A DNA stretch of 64,000 bases, taken from Lewinella sp050633125 (GTDB lineage: Bacteria > Bacteroidota > Bacteroidia > Chitinophagales > Saprospiraceae). This document shows positions 42,601-50,532 of the stretch, piece after piece; positions within the stretch are counted from its first letter, which is position 1, and each line of letters begins with the position of its first letter. The translations under genes were made by a program, and so were the position numbers. The notes below the pieces were generated by a model, which did not search any database, was not told where the DNA came from, and saw only the letters and a program-made list of their open reading frames with translations. The stretch is from the NCBI RefSeq assembly GCF_050633125.1, contig NZ_JBOEFX010000048.1, positions 1 to 64,000 of the forward strand. Reading direction: 5' to 3'.

Positions 42601-42848
42601 GGTATGTCTATTACCTCACAAAGCGCTTTGAAATATATATCCAAAGGGTTAAAGTCAGTATTCAACTGAGCGATGGCCGCCTCAACTTGAGCCTCCGTAG
42701 CACCTCCAGTTCCGTCAGCCTTGCGGACAACGTGGATATATAACTTGATGTATTTATCGGTACTGGTCTGGATACTATTCAACTGAGGTGCTAAATAACC
42801 AATAGAATTTGCCCCCCCCCCCGCCAGTATCGCAAAAAAGTAAGTCAT
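39621..42848 (-). CDS. Secreted M43 (pappalysin-like) metallopeptidase with T9SS domain; signal peptide in another frame
   Basis: A 1075-residue reading frame. The zinc motif HEMGHCLGLFH (155-165) and the Met-turn NIMSYTRLD define an M43 peptidase. A parallel beta-helix-like domain follows (LIIEDGATLTINPG, LIIKPNAQLILKG, YWQGIEVWG), then helical repeats and a T9SS type A domain (LQVYPNPSNGQFTLHW to GIYYYQLRV). The frame opens with MTYFFAILAGGG, which is not a signal peptide. A good one (MKTTKCYALFLATFLCLNP) begins at 42918 in another frame and would join this frame if the G11 tract at 42812-42822 were G10. Either the tract is misread or the gene is off in this cell line. Confidence 0.88.
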   Translation of the reverse strand: MTYFFAILAGGGANSIGYLAPQLNSIQTSTDKYIKLYIHVVRKADGTGGATEAQVEAAIAQLNTDFNPLDIYFKALCEVIDIPRSDYTNRDLSCELFGNTDYQYDDGISLFFGEITEVNMGFVVAKDIPSTALWMSGRVSPSSLVPAINSVLISHEMGHCLGLFHTFRGTYDEGNESNCGGTVAPSCCELVDRTNGYDCGDYVPDTNADPRRWLSLANCSDYYFTEISPSGCVTGNAFENCDANPTDLLEICLKDSNGDPYVPPVYNIMSYTRLDCAVDFTTGQRERMHQMIETVVQLQDVLVQAKVINQSTTWTPSNTFNNGDFEITEDLIIEDGATLTINPGVTVRFGEAGRLIIKPNAQLILKGKLTSKECENYWQGIEVWGGNGSQYAVGGTRNQGRLKTTPGAIIEKADTAVKLYGPTVNDAGGQIISSGTTFANNRIAVDFAPYLNFWPYSFPSGQQGQPRNYIGRFGDCTFVTDIDYPLPTKFEVFAELNNVNGVLFSGCDFTNTNVPSAATTVGDYGYGIRASDAGFTVQASCTNPTFPCISYDRGTFVGLGYGVQSTGTDPENPRPFMVRQQDFDECYFGIYNSGVSNATILHNNFTMGDLPDAVLSSDQFGVFLVMGIAGFTLQENTFTDLVSDNTINTIGTYSRDLGHFSNEIRKNSYTGLDYGNLAEGDNALPPVSEEVRGLTYLCNTNTNVSDDFAVGNVFTANRIRPSQGLAEDVGGQVNYRAAGNRFSYVDTDFANAGEAITYYYYDGNTNEQPLTTTGSIVSALTSENTCPSDYCVPPCKTDTEIGLEKDRYYQERSDRDKARIFYQQTWAGATAAGRRTIAYHQQQMDKAAYTVVIHMLYDTIHFDKDSLALWVDNLEAFPAGVGQALQAHHNGDHETAAAVLERLGRRANLNSREQQDRKNLPLLFAALSERAQEPLSPLRVAALEAITKDPHSYTGNIAKNILRQQGHYFAPVYHLPGTKKINEPLTNVKGRSTGTLQVYPNPSNGQFTLHWIPEQPLVEQATLEIRTLAGQLITRRTVTALELTEVNLQGAKAGIYYYQLRVADQAPLSGKIIIQ

Positions 42849-42918
42849 TTTGACAGATTAAAGGGTTTAAACATAGAAATGTAGCAAGGAAGAGAGCGTA
42901 ACATTTAGTTGTTTTCAT
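42811..42918 (-). other. Out-of-frame signal peptide segment of the metallopeptidase gene
   Basis: Minus-strand ATG at 42918 starts MKTTKCYALFLATFLCLNP and continues through LICQNDLLFCDTGGG to the G tract. In this frame it meets a stop codon about 16 codons past the tract, but with one G fewer it continues into the metallopeptidase. This is the probable true N-terminus of that gene. Confidence 0.8.
42812..42822 (-). repeat. Homopolymer of 11 G (minus strand) in the signal peptide-mature protein junction
   Basis: Eleven C on the plus strand, 11 G on the coding strand. The frame before and after the tract differs by one base. Loss of one G restores a signal peptide joined to the peptidase. Confidence 0.9.
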
Positions 42919-43201
42919 GGCAATGGGTTTTAGATTTTAATATTATTTGAAAAGTAACTTTCCGGCACTACCACGTTTAGTGTAACCTCAACTGTGAGTT
43001 ATTACATAATAAGTAAGACAAGCTGTAACTATCTACGATGAGATTCTACCGAACTAAATTTCACGAAAAGTCGAATTTGGATGGCTATTCCGGTGAGGAA
43101 TGAGTGCGTTATTTTAATGTCTAAAAATATAAATATAATCTTTATCAGAAACTAAATCAATAGTTTGATTGAATTTAACACTTTCGACTCCGCTGCTGGC
43201 A

Positions 43202-46200
43202 TTACCCCTCTCGCAAAACTTCCACTACTTCTCCTTTCCCCACAAAATGCACCCAATACTGATCGACTTTATCGCGGCCACTAGCTTCCCAGGCCAGCCC
43301 GGCAGCCAACAACTGGTGGCCCGTGTCCAAGGCTGGCCGTTGGTAGTCGCCCCCGATGAAGGGATTGTGCTGAATGAAAATCCTTTGCGTGGGCGTCTCG
43401 ATGACAAAATCCACAGTAGCACGAAAGGTGCGCCCCTGCTTCGACCAGTGAATCGCCTGACTGGAAAACACCTCAAATGAAGGCGAAAACTGCTGTTCCA
43501 TCCAGGCTTCCCAAGCGGCGGCTTGCTCCACCAACTGTACTGTATCAAAAGTATCTGGCAAACCAAAACGAAGGCTAAGTTCACGAGCCAGCAAGCGGCG
43601 TTGGTTATCTTCTTTGAGGTAAGCGCTCGCTTTGAGAAAATGTTCTTGTACTTTCACGAGTACCTCCGACCGAACTTCCTCTTCTTCCATAGAGGAAAAA
43701 TAGGCATAGCTATCTCCACAAGTAGTATTCATCCCGAGTGGAGCGAGTATCTCAACAGCTTCCATTTTGGCAAGAGGGTATTCTTGTTCTCCCAAAGCTG
43801 GCGGCATGAAACGAGAAACCTCATGCTTTGATTCCGCCACAGGAAACTGGCGAGGGTAGCTCTGCGCACGGATGGTTTTATCTAAAAATCGGCTTTTCCA
43901 TTCCCAAGGAGTATCAGAGGTGGTGGCATCTAGGGCAGGGATAGATTCATCGCCTTTGCTCCACACCCGATTGAGCCACTTGCTCGAGCGGCCTTCCTGG
44001 GTCGGGTAAATAAGGTAGTCCCGTGCACGGGTCAGCCCCACATACATCAGACGCGCCTCTTCGGCCAAAGCCTGCGCTGTTTTGTTTTTCTGTGCTTCAC
44101 TCGTACTCAATGCTTCCAACAGTGGGGTTCGTGCTGATTGATCGGCATAAGGATTCACCCAATAACGAAGCCAACGACCTTTCAATACTTGTGTCAAATC
44201 TACCGTTTCCTGTTCAGCCACCAGGTCTACGCCCCATAGATCAGCCCGGAGGTTCTGTTCCAGGTTATGGCAGATGACGACGGGCCATTCCAATCCTTTA
44301 CTACGGTGGTAAGTAAGTACATTGACTGCTTGCGGATCTTCTCCTGCCCCCTGGAGGTCTTTTTCATCAGCAGAAAGCTGGTTGAGCCACAAAAGAAAAC
44401 CACTAAGGCTGGCAGCGGTATGGGTATTGTTGCAGTTGTTTTCGTATTCCAGGGCCAGTTTACGCAGTTGGTCAACATTAGCGAGACGCTGCTCACTGTT
44501 TCCCCAAACAACAATACATCGACGCAGATCCAACTCTTCCAATACCTGGTGGAGGGTCTCGGCCCCAGAGGCTTCGGCCAGTTCCGGACGAAGTTTGTCT
44601 AATTTTTTAATAAAATCGTTCTCCTCGGCCCAATTTGGGCGCTTGTAATAAGGAGTCTCCTTATATTTCTCCAAATACTCAAGTCGATCCTCTACGATCT
44701 CTTCCAGCGGTAGGCGGGCAGCTAATACCTGAATTTCGGCAGCAGAAAGCGAGTCGTCTGCATGTAGAATGTACTTCAAACAAGCAAGCACCAAACGGAT
44801 TTCGGCTGTAGCCAACAAACCCGCCCGAGCGATAGCCGCTTTTAAGCCTGCCCGATGTAAGGATTCTGCTACCGTAGCACAATCACGATTACTACGGCAA
44901 AGAATGGCTACATCTCCGGGCCGGGCCGGACGAAAACCCTTGGTTCCTTTGGGCTGAATAATGACTTTACTGGCTAGCCATTCTTGCAAAGTTCGTGCGA
45001 TACATTCTTCTATCCAGGGTTTTCCCGGTGCTCGACGGCCTTCCTCTGGTGAAAAATGCCAATGGATGATAGCATCTTCCATCTCTGCAGGCTCGGCAGG
45101 ACTGTTTTCGTTTCCTGCGGGTATCCGTACCGCTTCCAGCGCGACCTGTTCAGGAGGTGTTGGCTCAAAAGCTTGGCAAAAGATAGCGTTCACCATGTCT
45201 ACCAAATCGGCTCGTGAACGCCAAGACTTGATTTGTATATTTTCTTGTTTGATCCCTCCTGCAGCATCAATGATCGCGGCCATCAGCCGGGGTTCTGCTC
45301 CCCGAAAGCCATAGATCGATTGCTTGGGGTCACCTACCCAGACGGAGTGCTTGGCCAACTGCGATAACTTCAGGAAAATTTCCAATTGAATGGGATTGGT
45401 ATCCTGAAATTCGTCTANNAGGTCTAATTCTGCACGAAGAACATCTCGCACCTGTTCATTATTCAAGAGCCTACTGACTAATACTTCCATATCAGTATAG
45501 TCAATCAGTCCGCGCCGTTTTTTGTATTCGTCATATTCCTGAAGCGCTGATACTGCGGTATCGAAAAGTCCAGCAATAAATTGGCGGATGTCTTGCTGAA
45601 AAGCGGGTAATTCCTGATGTGTCCAGGCAAAAGTTTGCAGAGGTTCTACTATTTCGCGGCTTTTGGCTCCCACACCCAGCTTCCCAATAGTAGCCCACTG
45701 GTGCCAATAGAGGTAGCCTCGCAGTTGTATTTCTCGACGAAAGTTACGCAGTCGATCTTTTGCGGTACTGGTTACTTTAGTAGTGTCTTCGCAGTTGTCT
45801 AATGCATAAATGGTATCCTCTAGCGATTCCGCGAGTTGCTTGTGCGCCTCTTCTTTAGTCGTTGTACCAGCGGCAGGAAGGAATGCAGCAAAAGAAGTCC
45901 AGGAAAGATCGCGACTTTTTTGCAAATCGGTGATCGAAAAATCATTGGCGCGTGCGACATCCACCAGTTGGCGAACCTCTTTACGCCAATCAAAGAAACC
46001 TGTTCGTTTGGTGAGCCCCAGGCGATCGGAAAGCTCGTCCATCTCTTCGATCAACTCCAACTGGAGGGTAGCAGCCAAAGCTTGATTGAACATTTGTTGC
46101 TGCTCGCCATCGGGGAGAATATCTACTTGCGGAGAAACACCAGCTTCGAAGGCAAATCGTTTGAGTAATTTCACACCCAAGCCATGTACTGTGCCGATCA

Positions 46201-46426
46201 ATGCGTTGGTGAGTTCGTCGGCTTCTTTGGTCAGGCCACTACTAAGCAATTTGACACGTACCCGTTCCTGTAACTCAGCAGCAGCTTTACGAGTAAAGGT
46301 CGTAGCTATAATTCCGCTAGGCTGGGCATGACCACCTTGTAGTAGGGCGACCATTTCCTGGGTTAAGCGATATGTTTTTCCACTGCCGGCCCCTGCCGAG
46401 ATGATTTTGAGCTGCTCGAGATTCAT
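43202..46426 (-). CDS. UvrD/RecB (AddA-like) ATP-dependent helicase with degenerate nuclease domain
   Basis: A 1074-residue DNA helicase-nuclease. Helicase motifs: SAGAGSGKTYRL (Walker A, about 11-22), TTFTRKAAAELQERV, the Walker B (DEFQDTNPIQ), GDPKQSIYGFRGAEP, KGLEWPVVICHN near 735 and GLTRARDYLIYP near 815. The N-terminal start at MNLEQLKIISAG is the usual one; a -7 element lies 30 bases upstream. In the C-terminal PD-(D/E)xK region the order FRATVDFVIETPTQRIFIQHN has lost the expected D-x-K signature. Two undetermined bases (45418-45419) fall just before the Walker B DEFQDT; they do not disturb the frame. No AddB partner is adjacent. Confidence 0.9.
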   Translation of the reverse strand: MNLEQLKIISAGAGSGKTYRLTQEMVALLQGGHAQPSGIIATTFTRKAAAELQERVRVKLLSSGLTKEADELTNALIGTVHGLGVKLLKRFAFEAGVSPQVDILPDGEQQQMFNQALAATLQLELIEEMDELSDRLGLTKRTGFFDWRKEVRQLVDVARANDFSITDLQKSRDLSWTSFAAFLPAAGTTTKEEAHKQLAESLEDTIYALDNCEDTTKVTSTAKDRLRNFRREIQLRGYLYWHQWATIGKLGVGAKSREIVEPLQTFAWTHQELPAFQQDIRQFIAGLFDTAVSALQEYDEYKKRRGLIDYTDMEVLVSRLLNNEQVRDVLRAELDXXDEFQDTNPIQLEIFLKLSQLAKHSVWVGDPKQSIYGFRGAEPRLMAAIIDAAGGIKQENIQIKSWRSRADLVDMVNAIFCQAFEPTPPEQVALEAVRIPAGNENSPAEPAEMEDAIIHWHFSPEEGRRAPGKPWIEECIARTLQEWLASKVIIQPKGTKGFRPARPGDVAILCRSNRDCATVAESLHRAGLKAAIARAGLLATAEIRLVLACLKYILHADDSLSAAEIQVLAARLPLEEIVEDRLEYLEKYKETPYYKRPNWAEENDFIKKLDKLRPELAEASGAETLHQVLEELDLRRCIVVWGNSEQRLANVDQLRKLALEYENNCNNTHTAASLSGFLLWLNQLSADEKDLQGAGEDPQAVNVLTYHRSKGLEWPVVICHNLEQNLRADLWGVDLVAEQETVDLTQVLKGRWLRYWVNPYADQSARTPLLEALSTSEAQKNKTAQALAEEARLMYVGLTRARDYLIYPTQEGRSSKWLNRVWSKGDESIPALDATTSDTPWEWKSRFLDKTIRAQSYPRQFPVAESKHEVSRFMPPALGEQEYPLAKMEAVEILAPLGMNTTCGDSYAYFSSMEEEEVRSEVLVKVQEHFLKASAYLKEDNQRRLLARELSLRFGLPDTFDTVQLVEQAAAWEAWMEQQFSPSFEVFSSQAIHWSKQGRTFRATVDFVIETPTQRIFIQHNPFIGGDYQRPALDTGHQLLAAGLAWEASGRDKVDQYWVHFVGKGEVVEVLREG

Positions 46427-46440
46427 GCCTGTAAAAGTAG

Positions 46441-46448
46441 TATCTTTG
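46441..46448 (+). promoter_or_regulatory. -7 promoter element TATCTTTG, plus strand
   Basis: Exact TAnnTTTG match, 142 bases before the TPM-domain gene at 46591. It forms a divergent pair with the helicase promoter 7 bases away. Confidence 0.45.
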
Positions 46449-46455
46449 AAACAGC

Positions 46456-46463
46456 ACAAAAAT
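46456..46463 (-). promoter_or_regulatory. -7 promoter element TATTTTTG for the helicase gene
   Basis: Minus-strand TATTTTTG, about 29 bases before the helicase start (46426). Confidence 0.55.
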
Positions 46464-46590
46464 AAATTTTCCATTCGTTTTTGTAATAGTTGACTAAGCG
46501 TTACATTTCAAGCGTGTCGGCTATTGCAAAAACCTCAGAGAATGGAAAATTGATTTTTTGCGCAATACTTTACAATATGACCTCATAACT

Positions 46591-47040
46591 ATGATTAAAT
46601 TCTTTAAGCCCGAAGAGGAAACCTTGATTATTGCGGCCATCCGCCGGGCGGAGATGCAGACTTCCGGAGAAATCCGAGTACACCTGGAGGAAAATCCCCG
46701 CAAGGAAGCTTTGGAAGAAGCCAAGCGCACTTTCTTTCGACTTGGTATGCACAAAACACAAGATCGCAATGGAGTGCTTATTTTACTTGCTCCTGAGCAA
46801 AAACAATTTGCCATCATTGGTGATGAGGGCATTGACAAGGTTGTTGAAGGTGATTTTTGGGAAAGTGAACGCGATCTGCTTGCAGGCTACTTTAAAAAGG
46901 GTGCTTTTTGTGCAGGAATCGTCGCTGCTATCGATCTCATTGGAGAGAAATTAAAAGCCTACTTTCCTTACGAAAAAGAGGATAAAAACGAGCTATCAGA
47001 TGATATTTCCTATGGGAATAATGAAGAGCAATTGGGCTAA
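46591..47040 (+). CDS. TPM-domain protein, cytoplasmic form
   Basis: A 149-residue protein made up of a TPM (TLP18.3/Psb32/MOLO-1) domain: MIKFFKPEEETLIIAAIRRA, then TSGEIRVHLEENPRK, KTQDRNGVLILLAPEQKQFA and IIGDEGIDKVVEGDFWE. There is no signal peptide and no membrane helix. The start ATG 46591 is preferred over an ATG 11 codons earlier. The tail is acidic. It is followed 87 bases later by a second, exported TPM gene. These domains are often found near LemA, which is not seen here. Phosphatase activity is possible but unproven. Confidence 0.85.
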   Translation: MIKFFKPEEETLIIAAIRRAEMQTSGEIRVHLEENPRKEALEEAKRTFFRLGMHKTQDRNGVLILLAPEQKQFAIIGDEGIDKVVEGDFWESERDLLAGYFKKGAFCAGIVAAIDLIGEKLKAYFPYEKEDKNELSDDISYGNNEEQLG

Positions 47041-47127
47041 GGCAACTAAAAGTTCGTCGAAAACATTTGATAAGTAGGCTTCTTTGAGGTAAGCTACTAT
47101 CCGTCCATAGAATAGGATCATATAAAA

Positions 47128-47973
47128 GTGAAAGAGATCAAACAGTTATTCCAAATTCGTTTTTTGTTACTTCTCGCAGGGGTATTACTACTCGTACCTT
47201 CCCTTACGGGACAAAAGCAGGTGCCAGAACCCACTCAGTACCTGATCAATGATTATGCAGGATTGCTCAATCGTTCGCAGGTCGTTGCCTTAGGGGATAA
47301 ACTACGCGACTACGTAGGAGAAACCTCTACACAGATTGTCATTGTTACAGAAGAATCCCTGGAAGGAGACGATCCTTTTCAGTATGCTCAGCGATTGGCA
47401 ACCAAATGGGGCATTGGTGGAGCGGGAAATGACAATGGTATTCTCCTCTATGTTTCAAAACAAGACCGCCAAGTACGTATCCAAACCGGGCAAGGCACCG
47501 AGGGGTTCCTACCCGACATCACGGCGAAAAGAATTATTGAAAATATCATTGTCCCGGCCTTCCGCTCCGGTAATTATTACCAAGGCTTGGATCGGGCCAC
47601 CGACGCCATCATGGACTTGGGGCGTGGCGAATATGAGGGCGATGGCTTCAGTAGCAATAACAAAGAGAGTGCTCCAGGTTGGATCATCATTGTATTCCTA
47701 ATCCTCCTGATTCTGGTAATCTCTTGGCTTACCCATAATGATGACGATGACGACGATGGCGGTTATTACCGTGGTGGTCGTTATGATATGCCAGAGCGGC
47801 GGCATCGTCGTCGCGGACGTACGATTATCTTCCCTGGAGGAGGAGGTTGGTCACGTGGCGGCGGAGGCGGAGGCAGTAGTGGCGGAGGTGGCTTTGGCGG
47901 CTTCGGTGGTGGCGGCTTCGGTGGTTTTGGAGGCGGAAGTTTCGGCGGAGGTGGTGCTGGCGGAAGTTGGTAA
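47128..47973 (+). CDS. TPM-domain membrane protein (YgcG-like)
   Basis: A 281-residue protein starting at GTG. It has a signal peptide (about 10-30), a TPM domain (about 35-165: YLINDYAGLLNRSQVVALGD, STQIVIVTEESLEGDDPF, ATKWGIGGAGNDNGILLYVS), a membrane helix (about 186-206), then a charged stretch (HNDDDDDDGG), a basic loop, and a Gly/Ser/Phe-rich tail. This is the YgcG family layout. The Gly-rich tail is low complexity and may be a flexible surface segment. It follows the soluble TPM gene. No T9SS domain is seen. Confidence 0.88.
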   Translation: MKEIKQLFQIRFLLLLAGVLLLVPSLTGQKQVPEPTQYLINDYAGLLNRSQVVALGDKLRDYVGETSTQIVIVTEESLEGDDPFQYAQRLATKWGIGGAGNDNGILLYVSKQDRQVRIQTGQGTEGFLPDITAKRIIENIIVPAFRSGNYYQGLDRATDAIMDLGRGEYEGDGFSSNNKESAPGWIIIVFLILLILVISWLTHNDDDDDDGGYYRGGRYDMPERRHRRRGRTIIFPGGGGWSRGGGGGGSSGGGGFGGFGGGGFGGFGGGSFGGGGAGGSW

Positions 47974-48016
47974 ATCAGTAAATATTAGAAAGGAATAATT
48001 CTAAAAAACAAAGAAC

Positions 48017-48346
48017 ATGGCAGTCGATCCAACATACGCTACTTATGTAGAAGAACAACTCTCAGAATTCGGTGCAGTGGAGTTAAAGAAGATGTTTGGA
48101 GGCATGGGCATCTTCCACGAAGGGCTCATGTTTGGCATGATTGGAGGTGACACCTTTCGACTCAAAGTAGATGAATACAACCAGGCCGACTTTGAAAAAC
48201 TAGGTATGCAGCCGTATGCTTCAAAAACGAAGAAAAAAGGTATGCCTTACTGGGAAGTTCCTGCGGAAATATTAGAAGACTGTACACTTCTAGCTGCATG
48301 GGCAAAAAAATCTTTTGCTGCTGCTCAGCGTTCTTCTAAAAAATAG
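48017..48346 (+). CDS. TfoX N-terminal domain protein
   Basis: A 109-residue protein made of a TfoX/Sxy N-terminal domain alone: VELKKMFGGMGIFHEGLMFGM (by its ends, about 23-43), TFRLKVDEYN, and MPYWEVPAEILEDCTLLAAW. In gammaproteobacteria TfoX controls competence, but the N-domain alone in other phyla has no proven role. It precedes a SnoaL-like gene by 10 bases. dprA, a competence gene, lies 3.4 kb away. Confidence 0.88.
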   Translation: MAVDPTYATYVEEQLSEFGAVELKKMFGGMGIFHEGLMFGMIGGDTFRLKVDEYNQADFEKLGMQPYASKTKKKGMPYWEVPAEILEDCTLLAAWAKKSFAAAQRSSKK

Positions 48347-48356
48347 ATTAGTACTA

Positions 48357-48728
48357 ATGTTGACCAATAAAGAAAATGCAATTGCCTTTTACAAAATGGC
48401 ATATGAAGGTAATCCTCGCAAAGCTGTGGAACTTTACGTTGGGGCAGAATATATCCAACACAATCCACTGGTAGGTGATGGGCCTGAACCTTTTATTTCC
48501 TACTTTGAAAAAATGCAGGCGGAGTACCCTGATAAATCAATTGAATTTGTACGCGCAATCAGTGAAGGAGATTTGGTGGCTCTACACACGCACCAGGTTT
48601 GGCCAGGAAATGACGAGTACGTGACCATGGACTTTTTTCGTTTTGATGCTCGTGGAAAAATCGTTGAACATTGGGATGCTATGCAACAAATTCCAGACGA
48701 AACCCTAAATGGTAATACAATGTATTAG
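48357..48728 (+). CDS. SnoaL-like (NTF2-fold) protein
   Basis: A 123-residue protein with the NTF2/SnoaL fold: NKENAIAFYKMAYEGNPRKA, YIQHNPLVGDGPEPFISYFE (the HNP motif is typical), LVALHTHQVWPGN, and FFRFDARGKIVEHWDAMQ. Often annotated as a predicted SnoaL-like aldol condensation-catalysing enzyme; the real substrate is not known. The start is the ATG giving MLTNKENA; an upstream frame overlaps the TfoX gene. It is 10 bases from it and probably co-transcribed. Confidence 0.88.
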   Translation: MLTNKENAIAFYKMAYEGNPRKAVELYVGAEYIQHNPLVGDGPEPFISYFEKMQAEYPDKSIEFVRAISEGDLVALHTHQVWPGNDEYVTMDFFRFDARGKIVEHWDAMQQIPDETLNGNTMY

Positions 48729-48779
48729 AGGTATAGCGAGTTGAATTTGATGGGTCATAATTGTTTTCAGATATACGCC

Positions 48780-50081
48780 ATGATGATACATTTCAACATA
48801 AAGTGGGTAGCTTTAATCCTCCCGATGATTATTTTGGGAATTTTCACCTGTTCCCCTAAGCTAGAATCTCGCTTACTTTCAGCCGAAGAAATGGGCATTC
48901 TGCCCACTGCTTTTGATGCTACTCCCCAAAATCGACGAGTAGATCCTCGCGACCCTTGTACCAATCAGGATAATTACATCATGGACACCACTCGTTTGGA
49001 GGATTATCCCATGCAGTATATCCGGATAAACATCCACTGGATGAATAGTGAAGATGGAAAGCAGAACATTCCGGAAACAGAAGCAAAAGCGCACACGCAA
49101 AGGATCGTTGACGCCATGAATTATGCGCTGATCAACAATAAAAAAATGTTCCTGCCCATCGGTAATACTACACCGGTACATCCCATTAATTTTCGCTACG
49201 TGCTTACCGGCCGGCCTGATGACCCGGAGGATGATGGCATCTATTATCATTATGATGACTCTCTTTACTACTACGTACATTTTCGTAAAAAAGACTCTAA
49301 CTTGTACGACCGTACCGTATTTGACAAATACGGCGTGCAACTGGATACTGTACTTAATTTCTTCATGATGCCACATCAACCCGATAGTGTGGCTTCGCCT
49401 ACCTACCAGGCTGACAACGTAGGTGTAGCGTTGCGAAACGCGCTAAAAGTTGCAGCTCCCTGGAAAGAAGACTTTGCCCGTGATCCTAAAAACACGCACT
49501 GGCGCTACCGGGGTGTGATCAACCACGAGGTGGGGCATATTTTGGGTATTAGCCACGCCTGGAGCCGTGGGGATGGATGCGACGATACACCGGTACACCC
49601 TAATCGATGTTACAGTACGGGCTCCGGGCCAGGTTGCGACACGTTGGCATCCAATAATGTGATGGATTACAATTCGCTACAATTAGCGTGGACGCCTTGC
49701 CAAATAGCGAAAGTGAATCGCCGATTTGCAAACGCCAGGTACCTGCAACGGCAATTTCTGGAACCTCGTTGGTGTACCCGAAACCCCGAAATGGACATGA
49801 CGATCCAGGACGAGGTCGATTGGCCCAGTATGCATGATCTTCACGGGAATCTGACGATTGCCGCTGGGGCACGGTTGACTATCCGCTGCCGGGTTTCGAT
49901 CCCAGCCGATGGATTGGTGACCATTCAGCCCGGCGGTGAGCTCATTATTGATGGTGGTTATCTCCACCAAGATTGCGGAGGTACCTGGCAAGGGATTCGC
50001 GTAGAAAAGAACGGCCAACAAGAAGGTACTTTGACGTTAGTCAACGGAGGGGAGGTTCTTGATGTAGAAACCAGTCGCTAA
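48780..50081 (+). CDS. M43-like metallopeptidase, short form without T9SS domain
   Basis: A 433-residue exported protein. The ATG at 48780 starts MMIHFNIKWVALILPMIILG, a signal with a Cys soon after (IFTCSP) that may be a non-standard lipobox. The zinc site is HEVGHILGISH, with NVMDYNSLQ as the Met-turn. A beta-helix-like segment follows (GNLTIAAGARLTIR, VTIQPGGELIIDGG, TWQGIRVEK), closely matching the domain in the peptidase at 39621. The protein then stops; the long helical region and T9SS domain of the paralogue are absent. It may be a lipoprotein form or a truncated gene. Confidence 0.85.
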   Translation: MMIHFNIKWVALILPMIILGIFTCSPKLESRLLSAEEMGILPTAFDATPQNRRVDPRDPCTNQDNYIMDTTRLEDYPMQYIRINIHWMNSEDGKQNIPETEAKAHTQRIVDAMNYALINNKKMFLPIGNTTPVHPINFRYVLTGRPDDPEDDGIYYHYDDSLYYYVHFRKKDSNLYDRTVFDKYGVQLDTVLNFFMMPHQPDSVASPTYQADNVGVALRNALKVAAPWKEDFARDPKNTHWRYRGVINHEVGHILGISHAWSRGDGCDDTPVHPNRCYSTGSGPGCDTLASNNVMDYNSLQLAWTPCQIAKVNRRFANARYLQRQFLEPRWCTRNPEMDMTIQDEVDWPSMHDLHGNLTIAAGARLTIRCRVSIPADGLVTIQPGGELIIDGGYLHQDCGGTWQGIRVEKNGQQEGTLTLVNGGEVLDVETSR

Positions 50082-50093
50082 GTAAAAACAAAA

Positions 50094-50519
50094 ATGATGG
50101 CAAAAGGAAGAATTACCGGCATTGGTGGCGTCTTTTTTCAGTGCGACGATCCCAATAAAATGCGAGAATGGTATGCTGAAAACTTCGGTTTAACGACTGA
50201 TGAATACGGAGCCTTGTTTGAATTCCGCAAAGCAACAGCCCCTGATGAAGTTGCGTACCTACAATGGTCAACCATGTCAAGAGGTTCAGACCATTTCAAG
50301 CCGTCGAAAAGTCCGTTTATGATTAATTATCGGGTGGAAAACATCGAAGCATTGGTGGAACAACTTCAAGCCTCTGGTCACGAGATGCTGGATGAAATCG
50401 CCGTGTATGATTACGGGAAATTCGTTCATCTCCTTGACCCAGAAGGCAATAAGATAGAACTATGGGAGCCCGTAGATCGGGTTTTCACGGAATATTCTCA
50501 AGGGCGGGCCAATAAGTAA
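50094..50519 (+). CDS. VOC-superfamily (glyoxalase/bleomycin-resistance-like) protein
   Basis: A 141-residue single VOC domain: GIGGVFFQCDDPNKMREWYA (about 9-28), FMINYRVENIEALVEQLQA and VHLLDPEGNKIELWEP (about 112-127), the latter with the metal-ligand Glu. It might bind a metal and a small hydrophobic compound; the substrate is unknown. It begins 12 bases after the metallopeptidase stop. Two ATGs are adjacent at the start. Confidence 0.9.
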   Translation: MMAKGRITGIGGVFFQCDDPNKMREWYAENFGLTTDEYGALFEFRKATAPDEVAYLQWSTMSRGSDHFKPSKSPFMINYRVENIEALVEQLQASGHEMLDEIAVYDYGKFVHLLDPEGNKIELWEPVDRVFTEYSQGRANK

Positions 50520-50532
50520 CAGGCCTTCCTTA

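Noticed and set aside
45418..45419. Frameshift in the helicase at the undetermined bases
   Set aside because: The reading frame and the DEFQDT motif are continuous across them.
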